Below are positions 19,690 to 30,176 of a DNA stretch of 64,000 nucleotides, piece by piece (the first letter of the stretch is position 1; the number at the start of each line of letters is the position of its first letter). Both the position numbers and the translations under genes were made by a program. The stretch spans positions 26,758 to 90,757 of the forward strand of contig CAKZHC010000048.1 in the NCBI GenBank assembly GCA_936920625.1. The letters are read 5' to 3'. The notes below the pieces were generated by a model. The model was given only the letters and a program-made list of their open reading frames with translations. It searched no databases and was not told where the DNA came from. Origin of the DNA: an uncultured Enterobacteriaceae bacterium. GTDB lineage: Bacteria; Pseudomonadota; Gammaproteobacteria; Enterobacterales; Enterobacteriaceae.

Positions 19690-21087
19690 ATGAAACGATT
19701 ACAAAATGAACTAATTTCACTGGTCAATCGTGGAGCAGACCGTCATCTACGACTGGCTGTGACAGGCCTTAGCAGTAGTGGCAAAACGGCATTCATTACC
19801 TCACTAGTAAATCAGTTACTCAATCTGCACAGTGGGGCACATTTGCCGTTGTTTAGCGCAGTTCGTGAAGAGCGGCTGCACGGAGTTAAACGTATTGCTC
19901 AGCGAGATCTGGCTATTTCGCGTTTTACCTACGATGAAGGGATTCGTCAGCTTTATGGTCAGTCGCCAGTCTGGCCAACGCCAACCCGCAGTGTTAGCGA
20001 GATCCGGCTAATGTTGCGCTTTCGTTCGCGGCAATCGATATGGCGTCATTTTCAACCCTTGTCAACACTCTATCTGGAAATTGTCGACTATCCCGGTGAA
20101 TGGCTGCTTGATTTGCCAATGCTGGATCATGATTATCTTAGCTGGTCTCAACAGATGATGAGTTTATTGCAGGGAGAACGGGCTAAATGGGGGAGCAGAT
20201 GGCTGGAATTATGTCAGCAACTAAATCCTCTGGCCCTTGCTGATGAAAATCAGCTGGCGCTTATTGCTCTGGCCTGGACTGAATGGCTTTATATGTGTAA
20301 ACAGCAAGGAATGTATTTTATCCAGCCAGGGCGTTTTATTCTTCCGGGTGAAATGGCAGGGGCGCCAGTACTGCAATTTTTCCCATGGCCACGGCTGGGT
20401 GAAGTCAGTGCTGCCGCTTTAGCTCAGGCGCCGGCGAACAGTAACCTTGGCATGTTACGCGATCGTTATAATTACTATTGTCATCATGTAGTTCACCGTT
20501 TTTATAAAAATCATTTCCTCCACTTTGACCGCCAGATCGTGCTGGTAGATTGCCTGCAATCACTTAACTGTGGAGCTCAGACATTTAGTGATTTACGGCT
20601 GGCCCTAAGTCAGCTGATGCGAAGTTTTTCCTATGGCCAGAGGACACTATTTCGCCGGCTGTTTTCGCCCGTTATCGATAAGCTACTGTTTGCTGCCACT
20701 AAAGCCGACCATGTCACGACTGATCAGCACGCCAGTCTGGTATCACTATTAACGCAGCTGGTCCAGGATAGCCGGCAACATGCGGCTTTTGAGGGCATCG
20801 CGATTGAATGTATCGGCCTTGCTTCAGTGCAGGCTACAGAAAATGGCCAGATTACTCATAATGGCAGTAAAATCGCGGCGTTACGGGGTAACCGTTTGTG
20901 TGATAATGCCTCCGTCACTCTTTATCCTGGGGACGTGCCAGCACGGCTGCCAGATGAGGAATTTTGGCAAAATCAGGGTTTCCAGTTCGAAGAGTTTCGG
21001 CCCCCAGTTCTGGCACTGGACCGCCCGCTTCCTCATATTCGTATGGATGCAGCATTGGAGTTTTTATTAGGGGACAAGTTACGATGA
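19690..21087 (+). CDS. ycjX: YcjX family P-loop protein
   Basis: Cytoplasmic P-loop GTPase-like protein of the DUF463 family, often linked to stress responses together with YcjF. Start is taken at ATG 19690 ([15 protein letters not shown]), which gives 465 residues, the E. coli YcjX length; an upstream ATG at 19636 adds 18 unrelated residues. Walker A is GLSSSGKT at 26-33; the [16 protein letters not shown] segment resembles a switch/Walker B region. The stop overlaps the ycjF start by 4 bases (ATGA). Confidence 0.93.
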   Translation: MKRLQNELISLVNRGADRHLRLAVTGLSSSGKTAFITSLVNQLLNLHSGAHLPLFSAVREERLHGVKRIAQRDLAISRFTYDEGIRQLYGQSPVWPTPTRSVSEIRLMLRFRSRQSIWRHFQPLSTLYLEIVDYPGEWLLDLPMLDHDYLSWSQQMMSLLQGERAKWGSRWLELCQQLNPLALADENQLALIALAWTEWLYMCKQQGMYFIQPGRFILPGEMAGAPVLQFFPWPRLGEVSAAALAQAPANSNLGMLRDRYNYYCHHVVHRFYKNHFLHFDRQIVLVDCLQSLNCGAQTFSDLRLALSQLMRSFSYGQRTLFRRLFSPVIDKLLFAATKADHVTTDQHASLVSLLTQLVQDSRQHAAFEGIAIECIGLASVQATENGQITHNGSKIAALRGNRLCDNASVTLYPGDVPARLPDEEFWQNQGFQFEEFRPPVLALDRPLPHIRMDAALEFLLGDKLR

Positions 21088-22136
21088 ACGATAAATCATT
21101 TGTTAAAGGACGCATCGATTTTGCTGAGATACCTGTAATAACGCACAATGACAATATCAAATCAGCACACACATTCACAGAGGATCAACAACAGCGATTT
21201 ATTGCTGATAATGATGCAGTGCGAGCCCTGGCAGAGGAGAATAGCGACAAGCTCCAGGACGCCATTTTTCGTCCCCGGCGTAAAATATGGCACTGGCTTG
21301 CCGGGGCCGGATTTTTTATATTTATTGTAACCATTGCAGGAGAGAGGCTGGGAGCAGCCTGTCAGGCCTTAATTAATCATGACTGGCGTACACTCGGTAT
21401 TACTGCTGCTGGAACACTAATTATAGTTGCTGTTATTGGTTCACTTACGATTGAGTTATGCCGCCTCCGGCGGCTGCGCCAGCGAGCAGAGGAACGTGAT
21501 ACGAGTCGTGAGCTGTTGAATAGCCAGGGCGCTGGACACGGCCAACTGTTTTGCGAAGAACTGATTAGGAAAAGCAAACTGGACGAGAGCCATCCTGCTC
21601 TTCAGCGCTGGTATGCTGCCATCAACGCAACACAAAATGATCGGGAGATTGTCATACTGTATGCCCGCCTGATACAGCCAGTGATCGATAAACAGGCACG
21701 TCGGGAAATCAGTCGTTCCTCGGCAGAAGCGGCCCTTATGATCGCCATTAGTCCGCTTGCCACGGTAGATATGGTGTTTATCGCCTGGCGCAATTTGCGA
21801 CTTATTAATCGTCTTGCTGCACTATATGGCCTGGAACTGGGCTATATGAGCCGCATACGTCTGTTTCGTATGGTGCTGGTAAACATCGCTTTTGCTGGTG
21901 CGGGGGAGCTTATGAGAGAGTCGGGGCTGGAATGGATGTCACAGAGTTTGGCGGCCCGGCTTTCTGTACGTGCAGCACAGGGAATAGGTGTGGGATTACT
22001 GACAGCGAGGCTGGGGATAAAAACAATGGAACTGTGCCGTCCGTTACCATGGCTGGATGACGATAAACCACAGCTGGCAGATTTTCGCCGTGAGCTTATT
22101 ACAGAGTTAAAACAGGTGTTTCGGCAATCTTCCTGA
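21084..22136 (+). CDS. ycjF: YcjF membrane protein (DUF697)
   Basis: Inner-membrane protein of unknown function, 350 residues (E. coli 353). The start is the ATG overlapping the ycjX stop ([13 protein letters not shown]); a longer frame from 20964 only reads through ycjX. Two membrane segments are visible at about 70-90 ([16 protein letters not shown]) and about 100-120 ([18 protein letters not shown]), followed by a soluble DUF697 domain ending in a C-terminal helix-rich region. Translationally coupled to ycjX. Confidence 0.92.
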   Translation: MNDKSFVKGRIDFAEIPVITHNDNIKSAHTFTEDQQQRFIADNDAVRALAEENSDKLQDAIFRPRRKIWHWLAGAGFFIFIVTIAGERLGAACQALINHDWRTLGITAAGTLIIVAVIGSLTIELCRLRRLRQRAEERDTSRELLNSQGAGHGQLFCEELIRKSKLDESHPALQRWYAAINATQNDREIVILYARLIQPVIDKQARREISRSSAEAALMIAISPLATVDMVFIAWRNLRLINRLAALYGLELGYMSRIRLFRMVLVNIAFAGAGELMRESGLEWMSQSLAARLSVRAAQGIGVGLLTARLGIKTMELCRPLPWLDDDKPQLADFRRELITELKQVFRQSS

Positions 22137-22239
22137 TTGCAGACATGGCCATCCCACGCTAATTGGGCGTCAGACTTTTTTCTGGCCCTTGATCAGCTGA
22201 GGTATGATTTTTAATTTCCCATTTGCAAGGGTTTCTGCG

Positions 22240-23820
22240 ATGCGTTTGCAAATTTTTTGCCAGAACCGAATTGGTTTGATGCGTGAACTACTCAACTTGC
22301 TGGTAGCACGAAACATCGATCTTCATGGTATCGAAACTGAATCAGTCGGGCACATTTATATTGATATTTCCACTATCGACTTTTCAGTGCTAAGTGCTCT
22401 GATGAGTGAGATCCGACGAATAGACAGTATCAGGGACGTACGTACTGTGACGCTGATACCTTCGGAGCGTAATCAGCGCGTGCTAGACATGTTACTTATG
22501 ACACTCCCAGAGCCAGTTTTTTTTGTGGATTTTAAGGCCAGAATTGAACTGGCTAATCCGGCGGCCTGGAATCTGTTCGCACTTAGTGAGGAGAGGCTCC
22601 ATAAGCATAACGTCACCTCACTGATTGCTGGTTTCAATTTTGCAGACTGGCTGGAGAGTGAACGGGTTGAACCGCAGACTCAGCCTGTGCTGATACGCGG
22701 CCGCAATTTTCTGCTCAATGCCGTGCCAGTTTATGCCAGTAAGCAGCAACTAATAGGTGCACTGGTGACGCTGAAATCGATTGTCACTGTGCAACAACAG
22801 TCATACAAAGTTGACATCAATGATCATAAAACTTTTGCGAATTTTGTGGCAGTTGATGAAAAAATGTGTCAATTACTCGTTCAGGCGCGCAAGATCGCAA
22901 TACTGGATGCTCCACTGCTCATTATCGGTGAAACTGGCACGGGTAAAGATATGCTGGCTTATGCCTGTCATCACCATAGCGCACGTAGTGAAAAACCATT
23001 TTTGGCGCTTAATTGTGCTTCTTTACCAGATGAGGTGGTTGAAAGTGAGCTTTTTGGCCATGCGCCCGGTGCTTGGGGTCATTCCATCGAAGGTAAAAAG
23101 GGGTTTTTCGAGCAGGCGAACGGTGGATCGGTACTGCTTGATGAAATTGGCGAAATGTCTCCACGAATGCAGTCTAAACTCTTACGTTTTCTTAACGATG
23201 GAACCTTTCGCAGAGTGGGGGAAGATCAGGAAGTCAGCGTTGATGTCCGCATTATTTGCTCCACGCAAAAAAATCTGGCCAAACTGGTTGAGCAGAATAT
23301 CTTTCGTCAGGATCTTTACTATCGGCTCAATGTGCTGACACTCGTGCTACCGCCGTTGCGCCAGCGCCCCCAGGATATTTTACCTCTTACCAGAATGTTT
23401 ATTTCTCGCTTTGCCACTGAGCAGGGCATAGAGCCGCCGCATCTCTCAAGTTCAGTCAGTAACTTATTGATGTGTTACTCCTGGCCCGGAAACGTCCGGC
23501 AGTTATATAATGTCCTATATCGCGCGCTAACGCAGATACAGAGTTCTGAACTTTGTCCTGAGGATTTGGATTTGTCTGAGGCGGTAGAGTCAGAAGCCGG
23601 AACACTTACCGAAGCGAGTATCGCCGGAACCCTTGACGATATTACCAGCCGGTTTGAGCGTTCAGTACTCATCCATCTTTACATGGCTTATCCGAGCACC
23701 CGTAAACTGGCAAAACGGCTGGGAGTGTCGCATACCGTCATTGCTAACAAACTCCGCGAATACGGTTTGGGGCAAAGGCGGGAAGAGGGCGACGAAAAAA
23801 AGGTGTCACAGATGGAGTAG
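22240..23820 (+). CDS. tyrR: Transcriptional regulator TyrR
   Basis: Regulator of aromatic amino acid biosynthesis and transport. Start taken at ATG 22240 (MRLQIFCQNRIGLMRELL), matching E. coli; the frame also opens at 22204. 526 residues: ACT domain about 1-70, PAS about 80-130, AAA+ domain with Walker A GETGTGKD (230-237), and C-terminal helix-turn-helix (TRKLAKRLGVSHTVIANKL). It is 13 residues longer than E. coli TyrR, partly from a seven-residue loop at 277-283 (GAWGHSI), where sigma-54 activators carry GAFTGA and E. coli TyrR has a gap. Confidence 0.93.
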   Translation: MRLQIFCQNRIGLMRELLNLLVARNIDLHGIETESVGHIYIDISTIDFSVLSALMSEIRRIDSIRDVRTVTLIPSERNQRVLDMLLMTLPEPVFFVDFKARIELANPAAWNLFALSEERLHKHNVTSLIAGFNFADWLESERVEPQTQPVLIRGRNFLLNAVPVYASKQQLIGALVTLKSIVTVQQQSYKVDINDHKTFANFVAVDEKMCQLLVQARKIAILDAPLLIIGETGTGKDMLAYACHHHSARSEKPFLALNCASLPDEVVESELFGHAPGAWGHSIEGKKGFFEQANGGSVLLDEIGEMSPRMQSKLLRFLNDGTFRRVGEDQEVSVDVRIICSTQKNLAKLVEQNIFRQDLYYRLNVLTLVLPPLRQRPQDILPLTRMFISRFATEQGIEPPHLSSSVSNLLMCYSWPGNVRQLYNVLYRALTQIQSSELCPEDLDLSEAVESEAGTLTEASIAGTLDDITSRFERSVLIHLYMAYPSTRKLAKRLGVSHTVIANKLREYGLGQRREEGDEKKVSQME

Positions 23821-23902
23821 TCTCAAATAAAACTGGTCAGATACGGGCTAATTCGTATCAAATTATAGTTATATCTGAATCGAGTGGGTGATACATGGCA
23901 CC

Positions 23903-24406
23903 TTACTGCAAGGCCATGATAGCGGCATCATAATCAGGCTCAGTAGTGATTTCATTGACTAACTGACTATGGATGACTTTGTCTTGTTCATCGAGTACCA
24001 CTACTGCCCGTGCCATTAGTCCTTTAAGGGGGCTGTCGGTAATAGCTACGCCCCAGGCTTGCTTAAATTCCTCGTTGCGCATAGCAGAGAGGGTGATGAC
24101 GTTGCTCAGGCCATCTGAACCACAGAAGCGGGACTGCGCAAACGGAAGGTCTGCTGAAATACATAGCACTACGGTATTAGTCATATCATTTGCTAACTGA
24201 TTAAATTTGCGTACGGAAGCCGCGCAAACACCAGTATCAATGCTGGGAAATATGTTAAGTACCTTACGCTTACCAGCAAACTGGCTTAATGTAACATCTG
24301 AAAGATCTTTTGCTACCAGAGTAAAATTTTTTGCCTGGTCGCCTATTCGTGGGATTTTACCAGCAACATTAACTGGGTTTCCTTGAAAAAGTACAATGTT
24401 AGACAT
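23903..24406 (-). CDS. tpx: Thiol peroxidase
   Basis: Periplasmic/cytoplasmic lipid-hydroperoxide peroxidase of the atypical 2-Cys peroxiredoxin family. 167 residues. Peroxidatic Cys61 lies in [13 protein letters not shown] and resolving Cys95 in SRFCGSDG; Cys82 is also conserved with E. coli. Start ATG 24406 has AAGGAA upstream. It converges on tyrR; E. coli has the same tyrR-tpx-ycjG order. Confidence 0.95.
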   Translation of the reverse strand: MSNIVLFQGNPVNVAGKIPRIGDQAKNFTLVAKDLSDVTLSQFAGKRKVLNIFPSIDTGVCAASVRKFNQLANDMTNTVVLCISADLPFAQSRFCGSDGLSNVITLSAMRNEEFKQAWGVAITDSPLKGLMARAVVVLDEQDKVIHSQLVNEITTEPDYDAAIMALQ

Positions 24407-24666
24407 AGGTGTTCCTTAAATTCCAAAGTGAATACTGTTAAGGTAATAGTCTCAAAAAAGCCATAAAAAAGGTCAGATAATCGAGGCGTTACCGTTAATG
24501 CGTGTAACTATGGCTGGTGTACCAAGGAATACCGTGAATGACAACAGAATAAAATGCAACTGTTTGTTAAAAGAAAATTGATCGATAATGTAATAAATTA
24601 TTTTTCAGGAAAAACGCAAAACAGTAAAGTCAGCCCCGGCAGGCCCGGCGTAAAAAGGATAATGCT

Positions 24667-25680
24667 ATGCGACAGGTGAAGGTTTACCCGGAAATTCGGC
24701 TTTTGAATACGCCTTTCGTTATTGCTCGTGGAGTAAGCACCGAGATAAGCGTTGTGGTCGTGGAATTAGAACAGGATGGTGTTAAAGGGGCAGGAGAGTG
24801 CAGACCTTATTCACGATATGGAGAAACGTCAGAATCTGTACTGGCACAGATTGCTGCTATCGTGCCACAACTGACGTCCGGGCTGTCCCGGCAGCAATTA
24901 CAAAATTGCCTGCCAGCAGGTGCAGCGCGTAATGCGGTAGACTGTGCGTTGTGGAATCTGGAAAGCCAGCTACGAAACAGCACTATATGGAGTGAAATTG
25001 GTGTAATTCCCCCCGACATAATTACGACGGCCCAGACGATCAGCATTAATGAACCGGATAATATGGCCCTTTGTGCAAAGAGTTTATGGGAGCGGGGAGC
25101 GCGCCTGCTTAAAATCAAACTTGATCAGCATCTGATTACTGAAAGGGTTGTGGCTATTCGATCTGCTGTGCCAGAGGCCACACTAATCGTGGATGCCAAC
25201 GAATCCTGGCAGGCCGATGGGCTGGCTGAACGCTGCCAGATTTTAGCGGATCTCGGTGTTGCTATGCTTGAGCAGCCGCTGTTTGAGGGTGATGATGAAA
25301 TACTCAGTCACTTCGTTCATCCTTTGCCTGTCTGTGCTGATGAAAGCTGCCACACCCGAGGCAGCCTTGATAATCTGCAAGGACGCTATGAAATGGTGAA
25401 TATCAAGCTCGATAAATGCGGTGGTCTGACTGAAGCGCTGGCGCTGGCCAGTGAAGCAAAATCGCGCGGATTCACCATTATGCTTGGTTGTATGCTTTGT
25501 ACATCGAGGGCTATTCTTGCGGCATTACCACTTGCCCCGCTGGCGCGGTTTGTGGATCTCGATGGGCCGAGCTGGCTGGCAGAAGACGTGGGATCCTCTC
25601 TCAATTTCACGTGTGGTAAAATTGATTTACGCTCCCTGAAAACCGAGCAGGCCAACCATTGCAGCAAGGTATTTTTCTGA
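24667..25680 (+). CDS. ycjG: L-Ala-D/L-Glu epimerase
   Basis: Enolase-superfamily dipeptide epimerase that converts L-Ala-D-Glu from murein into L-Ala-L-Glu. 337 residues (E. coli 321). The active-site pattern is seen: LKIKLD (general base Lys pair), metal ligands in VDANE, LEQPL and ADES, and NIKLDKCGG for the opposite-face Lys. The last about 18 codons overlap the 3' end of mpaA, which extends it past the usual end. Pairs with MpaA in murein peptide recycling. Confidence 0.92.
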   Translation: MRQVKVYPEIRLLNTPFVIARGVSTEISVVVVELEQDGVKGAGECRPYSRYGETSESVLAQIAAIVPQLTSGLSRQQLQNCLPAGAARNAVDCALWNLESQLRNSTIWSEIGVIPPDIITTAQTISINEPDNMALCAKSLWERGARLLKIKLDQHLITERVVAIRSAVPEATLIVDANESWQADGLAERCQILADLGVAMLEQPLFEGDDEILSHFVHPLPVCADESCHTRGSLDNLQGRYEMVNIKLDKCGGLTEALALASEAKSRGFTIMLGCMLCTSRAILAALPLAPLARFVDLDGPSWLAEDVGSSLNFTCGKIDLRSLKTEQANHCSKVFF

Positions 25681-26337
25681 AGACTCATTAGCTGAAATGG
25701 CTGGAAACTCTACTGTAATACAGGGCAGATCTATATCTTTGCACCAGTTACCAAATGATCCATTTGTCTCATATCCGGGGCCTGTCACCAAAGGGAGTGA
25801 CATTTGTTTGGACAGCCACTGCCCAAGCTGAGAAGCGAGCGGGTCATCAATACAGCCCAGAGGTTCGTGGAGGGAAACTACCCACTGAGGTTTGATTTTT
25901 TCAATCAGAGAGCACAGCGCCCCAGTTTCTGGTTCAGAACCTGCACTATTACCGGTTGAAAGCAATACATCCCGCTCGCTGGCATAGCTGCTCCAGCGAT
26001 AGACGGTTTCCTCCTTCTGCCAGTTGCTGGCGGGAAAGTTGCGGTTGATATCAACACCGCGTGCGTTGGCACGTAATCCTAGCTGACAGCCATCCGGATT
26101 TATAGCCAGTACGACATGATGATGACGCCTGGATGCTTCAAGGGATCGCAAAGCGCAGGAGAGGGTGATGATTGCACTATTTTCGTCGCCGTGCGTGCCA
26201 GCTATTACCAGTCCGCTTCTGCTATCAGGCTGCGGGGCTGGAAACCAGATAAGAGGCGCTCCCAACACCGAATATCCATAAATTTCACTTTTTGCCGTCA
26301 GGCGTCCCCGCTGATTACGGGGGATTAACTGCATCAA
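25627..26337 (-). CDS. mpaA: Murein tripeptide amidase A
   Basis: Cytoplasmic zinc carboxypeptidase of the M14 family that cleaves the gamma-D-Glu-meso-DAP bond of murein tripeptide. 236 residues (E. coli about 240). Zinc ligands are His and Glu in GTHGDEN and His in SLHEP; the catalytic Glu is in TVEFP; substrate residues in RGVDINRNFP. It supplies L-Ala-D-Glu to the neighbouring YcjG. The two genes converge with a 54-base overlap of coding ends. Confidence 0.93.
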   Translation of the reverse strand: MMQLIPRNQRGRLTAKSEIYGYSVLGAPLIWFPAPQPDSRSGLVIAGTHGDENSAIITLSCALRSLEASRRHHHVVLAINPDGCQLGLRANARGVDINRNFPASNWQKEETVYRWSSYASERDVLLSTGNSAGSEPETGALCSLIEKIKPQWVVSLHEPLGCIDDPLASQLGQWLSKQMSLPLVTGPGYETNGSFGNWCKDIDLPCITVEFPAISANESSEKYLAAMVGLLGFQGA

Positions 26338-26781
26338 GATAGATAATCTCCGAAAAAGGGCTGGATGTTTAAATACAGAATATACGACTCGATTTCGCTA
26401 TGCTGATGTCCATGATGGTAATATTTCACAGTAGTCAGCACTATATTAGTCTGCTGATTACCCCGGTAAGTCACCATCAATCTTTATTTAAGCACAATTT
26501 TTTTGAATGCGGCAGTAAGTCATCATGATTCTGCTACAGGGCCGGTCTGCGTATCTTTCCATTTCATAGTACAAATGGCAGTGAGCGTTATGTGAGCTAC
26601 ACCTGACAGGCTCATTGAGCAGGAAGACACCGTAGTGGAGCGTAACTGGTCATGACAAATTTCGATTTAAATTCGGTAAAATAGCAACGGCAGAGGACGT
26701 TTCACACAACTAAAAAGATGAGTATAATACTCGCCAGCCTTCTTTCCTGATTTGAGTAGTTCCCTGACAAACTGATAAATA
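26338..26781. other. Intergenic region mpaA / ttcA
   Basis: 440 bases between divergent genes. A - strand frame over the ttcA start has no support. No gene or named RNA recognised. Confidence 0.4.
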
Positions 26782-27678
26782 ATGATGAATCAAACAGACA
26801 ACAGAAAAGTGACACTCGAATTCAATAAGCTCCAAAAACGTCTGAGAAGAAGTGTGGCAAATGCTATCAACGATTACGGCATGATCGAGGAGGATGATGT
26901 TGTGATGGTAGCTATGAGCGGCGGTAAGGATTCGTTTGTTATGCTGGATATGCTGCTTAGCTTGCAAAAAGTGGCTCCGGTTAAGTTTGATGTTATTGCC
27001 GTCAATCTGGATCAGAAACAGCCAGGCTTCCCACAACAGGTGCTGCCTGACTATTTCAAAGTGCACAATATTCCCTATTATATTGTCGATAAAAATACCT
27101 TCGCTGTTGTCAGGGAGAAAATTCCAGAGGGCAAAACGACTTGCGGATTATGTTCGCGACTGCGGCGGGGCACACTTTATGCTTTTGCAGAAAAAATTGC
27201 CGCGACTAAGATTGCCCTTGGTCATCACATGGATGACATCGTTGAAACACTGTTTCTGAATATCTTCTATGGCGCAAAAATGAAAGCGATGCCGCCAAAA
27301 CTTCGCTCAGATGATGAGCGGAATATTGTGATTCGACCTCTCGCCTATTGTCGCGAGCGGGACCTCCAGCATTATGCCGAACACAAAGCCTTTCCAATTA
27401 TTCCGTGCAATTTATGTGGTTCTCAGCAGGACCTCAAGCGCCAGGTAATCAAAGGAATGTTAGCGCAGTGGGATAAGATCTCGCCCGGACGAGTAGAAAA
27501 TGTATTCAAATCGATACAGAATATTAACCCAAGCCAGCTGGCAGACAAAAACCTGTTCAACTTTGGCGAATTATCTGTAAGCCGGAGCGGGCAAAGAGCG
27601 AAATACGCTTTTACAGAAGCGACAGTGTCATCCACTAATATTGACATGCCTGGTAGTATAACTGTGACCAACCTTTGA
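26782..27678 (+). CDS. ttcA: tRNA 2-thiocytidine(32) synthetase TtcA
   Basis: ATP- and Fe-S-dependent enzyme that thiolates cytidine 32 in tRNA. 298 residues. PP-loop SGGKDS is at 46-51; cluster cysteines are Cys121 and Cys124 in TTCGLC and Cys212 of PCNLC (with Cys209). The core ([32 protein letters not shown]) is clear, but the N-terminus and the last 60 residues differ strongly from E. coli TtcA (311 residues), and HHMDDIVET replaces HHRDDILQT. It is either fast-evolving or acquired from another lineage. Confidence 0.9.
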   Translation: MMNQTDNRKVTLEFNKLQKRLRRSVANAINDYGMIEEDDVVMVAMSGGKDSFVMLDMLLSLQKVAPVKFDVIAVNLDQKQPGFPQQVLPDYFKVHNIPYYIVDKNTFAVVREKIPEGKTTCGLCSRLRRGTLYAFAEKIAATKIALGHHMDDIVETLFLNIFYGAKMKAMPPKLRSDDERNIVIRPLAYCRERDLQHYAEHKAFPIIPCNLCGSQQDLKRQVIKGMLAQWDKISPGRVENVFKSIQNINPSQLADKNLFNFGELSVSRSGQRAKYAFTEATVSSTNIDMPGSITVTNL

Positions 27679-27980
27679 ATTCATTAAACCCGGTTACGAC
27701 GGTCTGATCATTAATTTTTATGAAAAAATTGTTCTGCATCTTGTCCGCCGGAACTGAGGAATAGAAAGAAAAATCCATGGAAGCGGCTGAGTACTCCTAT
27801 TGAAGGCGCCCATATGTCGAAATATGCAAATCCATTTTCATTGTATTTTGTCTGCTTTTCGACTTAGGGGCGATTAATTCAATGCATGCCAGATATGTTA
27901 CGCCGTAACAAATAACTCTGTTTTAGCAGACTGACCGCGACAACTAAGGGTTAATCTGAAAAAAGATACATAAAAATCTA

Positions 27981-29438
27981 ATGACCAATAATATTCCTTC
28001 ACCCCCGGTAAAACGTTCTCTGATACTTATCGCGTCCATGCTGGCAATGTTCATGGCTGCCGTTGAAGTCACTATAGTGGCTACCGCTTTGCCCAGCATC
28101 GTTGCTGATTTAGGTGGGTTCTCCCAGTTTGGATGGATTTTTTCTGTCTACCTGCTTATTCAGGCAGTGAGTGTGCCAATTTATGGACGGCTGGCCGACA
28201 TCTGGGGACGTAAAAAGGTATTTTTTATCGGTACTTCGCTGTTTCTTCTTGGGTCTGTGTTATGCGGTTTTGCCTCTTCAATGAATTTGTTGATTATTTT
28301 CCGTGCTTTTCAGGGACTCGGTGCCGGTGCAATCATGCCACTCACTGCTACAATCATAGCTGATGTTTACTCTCCACAGGAAAGGGCAGCGGTAGAGGGG
28401 TGGCTGTCCAGCGTATGGGGCTTTGCTGCGATTATTGGTCCTCTAATTGGCGCCTGGCTGGTAGAACATGCGCACTGGGCGTTAATCTTTTGGCTGAACG
28501 TGCCAATTGGGCTGATATCAATGGCAATGCTGGCGCGCTGGCTGCCAGAACTGGGGGAAAGACATCATACCCGCATTAACATTAGTGGCAGTCTGTTCAT
28601 GATGATCACTATTCTGGCATTTCTCATAGCTTTGCAGCAGGCTCATTCACTAGGATACTGGATTATTCCTTTACTAATTATTGCCATATATAGTGGCCTG
28701 AAGCTCTGGCAGCATGAGCACCACAGTAATCAGCCTCTTTTCCCTCCAGTTATCTGGCGGAGCAAAATACACATTGCCGGAAATCTGGGCAATTTTACTA
28801 TTGGGGCCGCCATGATGGGAATTAGCGCCTTTCTGCCAACATGGATTCAGGGAGTCACAGGTGGTACACCATCTCAGGCAGGGAGTACCCTGGCGGTAAT
28901 GTCCATCGGCTGGCCACTGGCAAGTATAATGACTGGCAGACTTATTCGTTGCAGTTCTTATCGTTTTACTGCGTTAGTCGGTACGCTGTTGCTTTCGACA
29001 GGGTGTTCTATGCTTCTGCTGTTAAATAGCACAACCAGTATGTTCACCGCAGCGCTGATAGCGTTTGTAATTGGCAGCGGTTTGGGAATAACCAGCACCA
29101 CGTTTTTAGTAGCGGTTCAAAACCATGCTGAATATTCCATTCGAGGTATCTGTACCGCGGCGACCATGTTCAGCCGGATGCTTGGTTCAGCACTGGGTAC
29201 AGTAGTGATGGGAACGGTATTGAATCTCAATCTGCTTATGCGTCTGCCGCATTTCGGTGACCCAATTCAGCAGATTATGTCGTCATCCCAGCGTGCAGCT
29301 TTGCCGGAACAGACATTGAGATTATTGACGGAGCAGGTTGCACATTCACTTCACTGGGTTTTTGTAGTGGCATTTATTTTTGCACTAACTACCCTGTTGA
29401 TTGCGAAAATGCTGCCACAGAGACAGCAGCAACAATAA
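27981..29438 (+). CDS. DHA2-family drug efflux MFS transporter
   Basis: Predicted 14-helix proton antiporter of the EmrB/QacA group, 485 residues. Motif A is YGRLADIWGRKKVF, motif D1 is VEVTIVATALPSI, and motif C is in the helix 5 region (AAIIGPLIGAWL). No EmrA-type membrane-fusion gene is next to it, so it probably acts alone in the inner membrane. Substrates unknown. A strong hairpin at 29470-29489 follows the stop. Confidence 0.88.
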   Translation: MTNNIPSPPVKRSLILIASMLAMFMAAVEVTIVATALPSIVADLGGFSQFGWIFSVYLLIQAVSVPIYGRLADIWGRKKVFFIGTSLFLLGSVLCGFASSMNLLIIFRAFQGLGAGAIMPLTATIIADVYSPQERAAVEGWLSSVWGFAAIIGPLIGAWLVEHAHWALIFWLNVPIGLISMAMLARWLPELGERHHTRINISGSLFMMITILAFLIALQQAHSLGYWIIPLLIIAIYSGLKLWQHEHHSNQPLFPPVIWRSKIHIAGNLGNFTIGAAMMGISAFLPTWIQGVTGGTPSQAGSTLAVMSIGWPLASIMTGRLIRCSSYRFTALVGTLLLSTGCSMLLLLNSTTSMFTAALIAFVIGSGLGITSTTFLVAVQNHAEYSIRGICTAATMFSRMLGSALGTVVMGTVLNLNLLMRLPHFGDPIQQIMSSSQRAALPEQTLRLLTEQVAHSLHWVFVVAFIFALTTLLIAKMLPQRQQQQ

Positions 29439-29469
29439 ATCACATGCTTGTTACTGTGTGTCCGAATTG

Positions 29470-29489
29470 AGGGTAGCTGCCGCTACCCT
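29470..29489. terminator. Hairpin between MFS gene and ynfD-like gene
   Basis: AGGGTAGC (29470-29477), loop TGCC, GCTACCCT (29482-29489): a perfect 8-bp stem between two convergent genes. Only short T-runs follow on either side, so the termination strength is uncertain. Confidence 0.55.
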
Positions 29490-29522
29490 TAACACATTTT
29501 AAAAAAACCATACTGAGGCTGG

Positions 29523-30035
29523 TTACTGTGCTGATTTCTCCTGCGAACTGACAGCCGGAGTTTGAATGGTGTGCATTTTCTCCTGTGGACTGACAACAGC
29601 CGGAGTTTGAGGGGTGTTCATTTTCTCCTGCGAACTGACAGCCGGAGTTTGAGGGGTGTTCATTTTCTCCTGCGGACTAACAGCCGGAGTTTGAATGGTG
29701 TTCATTTTCTCCTGTGGACTGACAGCCGGAGTTTGAGGGATGTTCATTTTCTCCTGTGGACTGACAGCCGGAGTTTGAGGGGTGTGCGTTTTGCCCTTAA
29801 TTCGTTTATAAATAATTTTTTTACTATTGTTTTGACAATTTCCTACGATCCTGCCATCTGCCTCATTTGGCAAAGCAGTACTGGCAACAGTTTCCAGAGT
29901 GAATTCGGAAGCCGGAACACCGTGTTTGATTATCTTGCGGCTGATATCATTTTTTACGGATTCGCAGGAAGCTTGTACTAACTGTGGTGCGGTAAGTAAC
30001 AGACAACAGGCCAGCGTTTGTTTTATATTTCTCAT
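29523..30035 (-). CDS. ynfD: YnfD-like DUF1161 protein with repeat tail
   Basis: Exported DUF1161 protein. Signal peptide ends QLVQA; the domain (SCESVKNDISRKIIKHG, then GRIVGNCQNNSKKIIY) fills residues about 23-80. From about 83 to the end lie six copies of a 15-residue unit built on QTPAVSPQEKMNT, one copy carrying one extra Val. E. coli YnfD is about 100 residues without such a tail. The gene lies near ynfB as in E. coli. Function of domain and tail unknown; the tail is Pro/Gln/Lys-rich and probably disordered. Confidence 0.75.
   Translation of the reverse strand: MRNIKQTLACCLLLTAPQLVQASCESVKNDISRKIIKHGVPASEFTLETVASTALPNEADGRIVGNCQNNSKKIIYKRIKGKTHTPQTPAVSPQEKMNIPQTPAVSPQEKMNTIQTPAVSPQEKMNTPQTPAVSSQEKMNTPQTPAVVSPQEKMHTIQTPAVSSQEKSAQ
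29526..29790 (-). repeat. 45-bp coding tandem repeat, six copies
   Basis: The unit contains AGCCGGAGTTTGA, recurring six times on the + strand at about 45-base spacing; the second copy has 3 extra bases (acaacagcc). Differences between copies are mostly single bases. It encodes the repeat tail of the DUF1161 protein and keeps the frame throughout, so copy number can change without breaking the gene. Confidence 0.85.
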
Positions 30036-30176
30036 TTATTTCTATACTCTTCATTTACATCCCCGGTTCCGATTTATCAGGTATTACTCCCCCTGTAACA
30101 AATCGGAAGGATTACCGTGGAAAAAACACGCAAATTAATCAGGTACTCAAAAAAGTGCGCTGATTAACGTTTTTTA

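Noticed and set aside
27618..27630. GCGACAGTGTCAT as a further matS
   Set aside because: Two mismatches at fixed positions, inside ttcA; too weak to count.
29526..29790. Regular 45-base repeats that might suggest a CRISPR array
   Set aside because: Units are directly adjacent with no unique spacers and encode an in-frame protein repeat; no cas genes nearby.
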